DNA from: Allobosea sp. BK604
GTDB taxonomy: Bacteria; Pseudomonadota; Alphaproteobacteria; Rhizobiales; Beijerinckiaceae
Length of the DNA: 64,000 bases
NCBI RefSeq assembly: GCF_004341515.1
Contig: NZ_SLZF01000002.1
Coordinates: forward strand, 372,001 to 436,000
Reading direction: 5' to 3'
Shown here: piece by piece, positions 60,790 through 64,000 of the stretch
Numbering within the stretch: position 1 is the first letter of the stretch
How the letters are laid out: the number at the start of each line of letters is the position of its first letter
Position numbers and translations under genes: made by a program
The notes under the pieces: generated by a model
The model's input: the letters and a program-made list of their open reading frames with translations, nothing else
What the model was told of the DNA's origin: nothing
Database searches by the model: none

Positions 60790-62070
60790 TCAATGGAACA
60801 GGCGCGGCAGCCACATGGACAGGCCGGGCACGTAGGTGATGAGCATGAGCACGGCGACGCTGGCGCCGAGGAAGGGCCAGATCGTCTTCATCGCCTCGCC
60901 GATCGTGATCTTGCCGACGGCGCAGCCGACGAACAAGACCGAACCCACCGGCGGCGTGTTGAGGCCGATGCCGGCGTTGAGGATCATGATGATGCCGAAA
61001 TGGATCGGGTCGATGCCGAAGGCCTTGACCACCGGCAGGAAGATCGGCGTGCAGATGATGATCATCGGCGCCATGTCCATGAAGGTGCCGAGGATCAGCA
61101 GCGCGACATTGATCAGCAGGAGGACGACGATCGGGTTGTCCGAGATCGACTTCATGAAGGTGATCGCCGCCTGCGGCACCTGCAGGAAGGCCATCAGCCA
61201 GCCGAAGGAACTGGCCGTGCCGATGACGAGCAGCACCATGGCGGTGGTGCGCACGGCGCCGAGCGTCGCATGGATGAAATCGGCGAAGCTGAGCTCGCGA
61301 TAGACGAAGGCGGTGACGAAGGCGGCGTAGAACACCGCCACGACCGAGCTTTCCGCCGCCGTGAAGATGCCCGAGCGCACGCCGCCGAAGATCAGGCCGA
61401 TCAGCAGGATGCCGGGGAAGGCCGCGATCAGGTAGACGAAGACCATGCGCAGGCCCGGGAAGGGCTCGGAGGGATAGCCGCGCCTGACCGCCACGACATA
61501 GGCCGTGACCATCAGCGCCGCCGCGAGCAGCAGGCCCGGGATGATGCCGGCGGTGAAAAGATCCGCCACCGAGACGATGCCGCCTGCCGCGATGGCATAG
61601 ATGATCATGTTGTGCGAAGGCGGCACGAGCAGCGCGATGATCGCGGCGTTCACGGTGACGTTGACCGCATAGTCCTTGGCGTAGCCGCGCTTCTCCATTT
61701 GCGGGATCATGATGCCGCCGACGGCCGAGGCATCGGCGATGGCCGAGCCGGAGACGCCGCCGAAGAAGGTGGAGGCGACGATATTGACCTGCCCGAGGCC
61801 ACCGCGAAGGTGGCCGACGAGGCTCGCGGCGAAGCGGATCAGCCGGTCGGCGATGCCGCCGCGGATCATCAGGTCACCGGCGAAGATGAAGAACGGGATC
61901 GCCATCATGGCGAAGGCGTTCATGCCGGCATTGAGCTGCTGGAACACGACCATCGCCGGCAGGCCCATGTAGAGCACGGTCGCGAGCGAGGCGATGCCGA
62001 GGCAGAAGGCGACGGGCGTGCCGATGATCAGCAGGACGGTGAAGACGCCGAAGAGAATGGTCAGTTCCAT
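60790..62070 (-). CDS. TRAP transporter large permease, DctM family
   Basis: A 426-residue inner-membrane protein with about twelve helices and DctM motifs MAIPFFIFAGDLMIRGG, FGGVSGSAIADASAVGGIM and NTPPVGSVLFVGCAVGK. The ATG at 62070 follows GGAG by 8 bases; a GTG at 62079 is possible. Together with the next two genes it forms a TRAP importer, most likely for unsaturated uronates or oligouronates because kduI-kduD-kdgF follow. Confidence 0.93.
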   Translation of the reverse strand: MELTILFGVFTVLLIIGTPVAFCLGIASLATVLYMGLPAMVVFQQLNAGMNAFAMMAIPFFIFAGDLMIRGGIADRLIRFAASLVGHLRGGLGQVNIVASTFFGGVSGSAIADASAVGGIMIPQMEKRGYAKDYAVNVTVNAAIIALLVPPSHNMIIYAIAAGGIVSVADLFTAGIIPGLLLAAALMVTAYVVAVRRGYPSEPFPGLRMVFVYLIAAFPGILLIGLIFGGVRSGIFTAAESSVVAVFYAAFVTAFVYRELSFADFIHATLGAVRTTAMVLLVIGTASSFGWLMAFLQVPQAAITFMKSISDNPIVVLLLINVALLILGTFMDMAPMIIICTPIFLPVVKAFGIDPIHFGIIMILNAGIGLNTPPVGSVLFVGCAVGKITIGEAMKTIWPFLGASVAVLMLITYVPGLSMWLPRLFH

Positions 62071-62075
62071 GACGC

Positions 62076-62624
62076 TCACTCCGGCCGGGCGACGAGATGG
62101 GGATCGGAGAGATCGGGTTCGGCGACGAGCGGCGTGGCCTCGCCCAGCACGAGCAGACGCACCAGCTTCTCCAGGCCGAAGATCGCGATGAGCACGCCGC
62201 CCACGGCGAGCGGCAGGTAGTCCATGCCCTGCGGGATCGGCAGGCCCGCCATCTTGGCCGACCAGGTCTCGATCGAGAGGATGGCGCCGTACCAGGCCAT
62301 GCCGATGCCGAAGCCGATGGTGAGCACCTCGGTCGTCAGCAGCATCAGGAAGCGCAGCGGCCGCGGCGCGTAATGCAGCGCGGTCTCGAAGCCGAGATGG
62401 TTGCCCTCACGCACGCCGATCGCCGAGCCGAGCAGGATGAACCAGCTCATCAGCAGCAACGCGCCGGGCTCGGTCCAGCTGGGGGAATCGTTGAGCACGT
62501 AGCGGCCAAAAACCTGCCAGCCGACGAAGAGCGTCATCAGGAGAAGGCCGGCGCCCGAGATCCAGAGCGCGGCGGTGCTGATGCGCCCGAGAAGTGGCGG
62601 CAGCGCGGAGACGAAACTGCGCAT
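62076..62624 (-). CDS. TRAP transporter small permease, DctQ family
   Basis: A 182-residue inner-membrane protein with four helices; the typical middle segment PGALLLMSWFILLGSAIGV followed by REGNHLGFE is clear. It lies between the binding-protein and large-permease genes. The stop and the DctM start are 5 bases apart. Confidence 0.9.
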   Translation of the reverse strand: MRSFVSALPPLLGRISTAALWISGAGLLLMTLFVGWQVFGRYVLNDSPSWTEPGALLLMSWFILLGSAIGVREGNHLGFETALHYAPRPLRFLMLLTTEVLTIGFGIGMAWYGAILSIETWSAKMAGLPIPQGMDYLPLAVGGVLIAIFGLEKLVRLLVLGEATPLVAEPDLSDPHLVARPE

Positions 62625-62713
62625 GGTTCACCGATGGATTGGGAGATGCGGTGCAGGCGGGGCCTGATCGCCCCGCCCTGCCGGCGCGTCAGCGCCGGCG
62701 ACTGATCGTTCGC

Positions 62714-63703
62714 TCAGGGCGTCGCCTGGATGCGCTGGATCATGTCCTTCAGCTTCGCATCCTTGGCGTATTTCTCGTAGACCGGCTTCATCGCCTCGAT
62801 GAAGGGCGCCTTGTCGACGCTGTTGACCTGCACGCCCGCGGCGCGGACCTTGGCTTCCGAGGCCTTCTCACGGGCTTCCCAGAGCTCGCGCATCTTGAGG
62901 ACGGATTCCTTCGCCGCCTTGCGCACGACCTCCTGGTCGGCCGGCGAGAGCTTGTCGAAGCTGCGCTTCGACATCACGAAGACCTCCGGCGAAAGCGAGT
63001 GCTCGGTGATCGAATAGAACTTCGCCACCTCGAAATGGCGGAAGCTGTCATAGCTCGGCCAATTGTTCTCGGCGCCGTCGACGACGCCGGTCTGAAGCGC
63101 CGAATAGACCTCGCCGGGCGGCATCGGGGTCGCGTTGGCGCCAAGTGCGTTGACGAGATCGAGGAAGAGGTCGGACTGGATGACGCGGACCTTCATGCCC
63201 TTCATATCGGCCAGCGTCTTGATCGGCCGCTTCGAGTTGTAGAAGGAGCGCGCGCCCGAATCGTAGAAGGCGAGGCCGACGAGGCCCTGCGGTTCGAAGG
63301 ATTTCAGGATCTGCTCGCCGATCGGCCCGTCCATGACCTTTCGCATATGGGCGGTGTCGCGGAAGATGAAGGGCAGCGACGGGATCAGCGTCTCGGCGAT
63401 GATGTTGTTGAACGGCCCCATATTGATGCGATTGAGGTCGATGACACCGAAGCGGGCCTGCTCGATCGTCTCCTTCTCCTGGCCGAGCTGGGCCGAGTGG
63501 AAGACCTGCACCTTGATGCGGCCATTGGTGCCCTTCTCGACGAGCTCGCCGAAAAATTTCACGGCCTCGACGGTCGGATAGCCGTCCGGATGGATATCGG
63601 CCGAGCGCAGGGTCACCGTCTGAGCGGCGGCCGGCGCGGGCGAAAGGGTCATGGCTGCGAGCGCGGCGGCCGCAGCCGACGCCAAAAGACGGCGTGAGAT
63701 CAT
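62714..63703 (-). CDS. TRAP transporter substrate-binding protein, DctP family
   Basis: A 329-residue periplasmic protein with a signal sequence (cleavage after PAAAQ near residue 27). The mature part has LRSADIHPDGYPTVEAVKFF, MKGMKVRVIQS (conserved carboxylate-binding Arg) and PPGEVYSALQTGVVDGAEN. It is the first gene of the minus-strand uronate operon (DctP, DctQ, DctM, kduI, kduD, kdgF). Confidence 0.92.
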   Translation of the reverse strand: MISRRLLASAAAAALAAMTLSPAPAAAQTVTLRSADIHPDGYPTVEAVKFFGELVEKGTNGRIKVQVFHSAQLGQEKETIEQARFGVIDLNRINMGPFNNIIAETLIPSLPFIFRDTAHMRKVMDGPIGEQILKSFEPQGLVGLAFYDSGARSFYNSKRPIKTLADMKGMKVRVIQSDLFLDLVNALGANATPMPPGEVYSALQTGVVDGAENNWPSYDSFRHFEVAKFYSITEHSLSPEVFVMSKRSFDKLSPADQEVVRKAAKESVLKMRELWEAREKASEAKVRAAGVQVNSVDKAPFIEAMKPVYEKYAKDAKLKDMIQRIQATP

Positions 63704-63815
63704 CGAGGCGTTCTCCCAGAACTGTTGATCCCGTCGCGCGCGCCGCTCTCCGGCTTGTTCGTTCGCGCTCCGGGGGTCATGCTACGGCTGCGTCGCCATG
63801 CCATGGCGCCCAGTG

Positions 63816-63844
63816 ATTGTATGGTAGTATAACATTGTATGGTA
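63816..63844. promoter_or_regulatory. Direct repeat between the TRAP operon and the GntR gene
   Basis: ATTGTATGGTA occurs twice exactly (63816-63826 and 63834-63844), offset by 18 bases, with GTATAAC between. It lies in the divergent promoter region, 27 bases before the GntR start. It is a good candidate operator for the adjacent GntR protein controlling the uronate operon. Confidence 0.5.
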
Positions 63845-63870
63845 ATCAACAGGCCGCGGAGGAGTGCGCC

Positions 63871-64000
63871 TTGAGTCTTTCGTTTGCGACATCGCCTGCT
63901 TCTTCCGGTGCTTCGGCGGCCGGCCGGGTCGAGGCCGAGTTGCGCCGGGCGATCATTGCGCTCGAGCTGCCGCCCGGCACGCGGCTTTCGGAGCAGGACA
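63871..64000 (+). CDS. GntR-family transcriptional regulator (partial, N-terminus only)
   Basis: A TTG start at 63871 follows GGAGGAG by about 6 bases. The 43 codons visible before the window ends contain VEAELRRAIIALELPPGTRL followed by SEQD, the first helix and wing region of a GntR DNA-binding domain. It is divergent from the TRAP/kdu operon, the usual arrangement for its regulator. The C-terminal ligand domain is outside the window, so the subfamily cannot be fixed. Confidence 0.8.
   Translation, partial: MSLSFATSPASSGASAAGRVEAELRRAIIALELPPGTRLSEQD

Noticed and set aside
60763-62220. A 485-codon plus-strand frame over the TRAP permease genes.
   Set aside because: His/Asp/Arg-rich low-complexity translation antisense to the DctM and DctQ genes.

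Overview
The window looks like chromosomal DNA of a high-GC alphaproteobacterium of the Hyphomicrobiales (Rhizobiales), possibly Bosea-like. The pointers are uniformly high GC, dense ATGA-coupled operons, many TRAP and ABC uptake systems, a napEDABC operon, a MaeB-type malic enzyme, a TadD-like lipoprotein, and dispersed palindromic intergenic repeats of the kind common in this order. The genus is a guess. No rRNA, tRNA, CRISPR, transposase or phage gene was seen.

Region 1 (1-10.5 kb). The left edge holds the start of a type I secretion ABC exporter. It is preceded on the same strand by a giant gene (about 2,980 codons) for a secreted animal-type haem peroxidase fused to RTX calcium-binding repeats. 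This architecture is known for MopA-type manganese-oxidising peroxidases.

Region 2 (10.5-19 kb). A NarX-like sensor kinase and a LuxR-type response regulator are convergent. They are followed by an Nramp Mn/Fe transporter and a periplasmic nitrate reductase operon napEDABC on the minus strand, with a dispersed palindrome inserted between napB and napC.

Region 3 (19-24 kb). A membrane-anchored P-loop ATPase of unknown role, a small lipoprotein with three 16-residue repeats, an M20 amidohydrolase, a small hypothetical protein and an M32 carboxypeptidase.

Region 4 (24-30.7 kb). A GntR-regulated sugar-acid operon: GntR, an isopropylmalate/tartrate-type dehydrogenase, a Gfo/Idh/MocA oxidoreductase, TRAP DctPQM and an SMP-30 lactonase, all tightly packed.

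Region 5 (30.8-41.8 kb). Mostly housekeeping: malic enzyme, a chemoreceptor with a LytS-like membrane domain, MutS, an NlpC/P60 hydrolase, a MarR regulator, an M17 aminopeptidase and a TadD-like TPR lipoprotein.

Region 6 (42-58.8 kb). Two catabolic clusters on either side of a TetR regulator. The left one is a sugar ABC importer (binding protein and two permeases, no ATPase) with ThuA-like, DUF2264 and 2-hydroxyacid dehydrogenase genes. The right one is a three-subunit molybdenum hydroxylase with a complete branched-chain-type ABC importer and a CoxG-like protein. Similar GTRACC-n4-GGTYAC palindromes lie in front of both clusters, suggesting one TetR controls both.

Region 7 (58.8-64 kb). An unsaturated-uronate module (KdgF-like cupin, KduD, KduI, TRAP DctMQP) on the minus strand, with a divergent GntR regulator running off the right edge.
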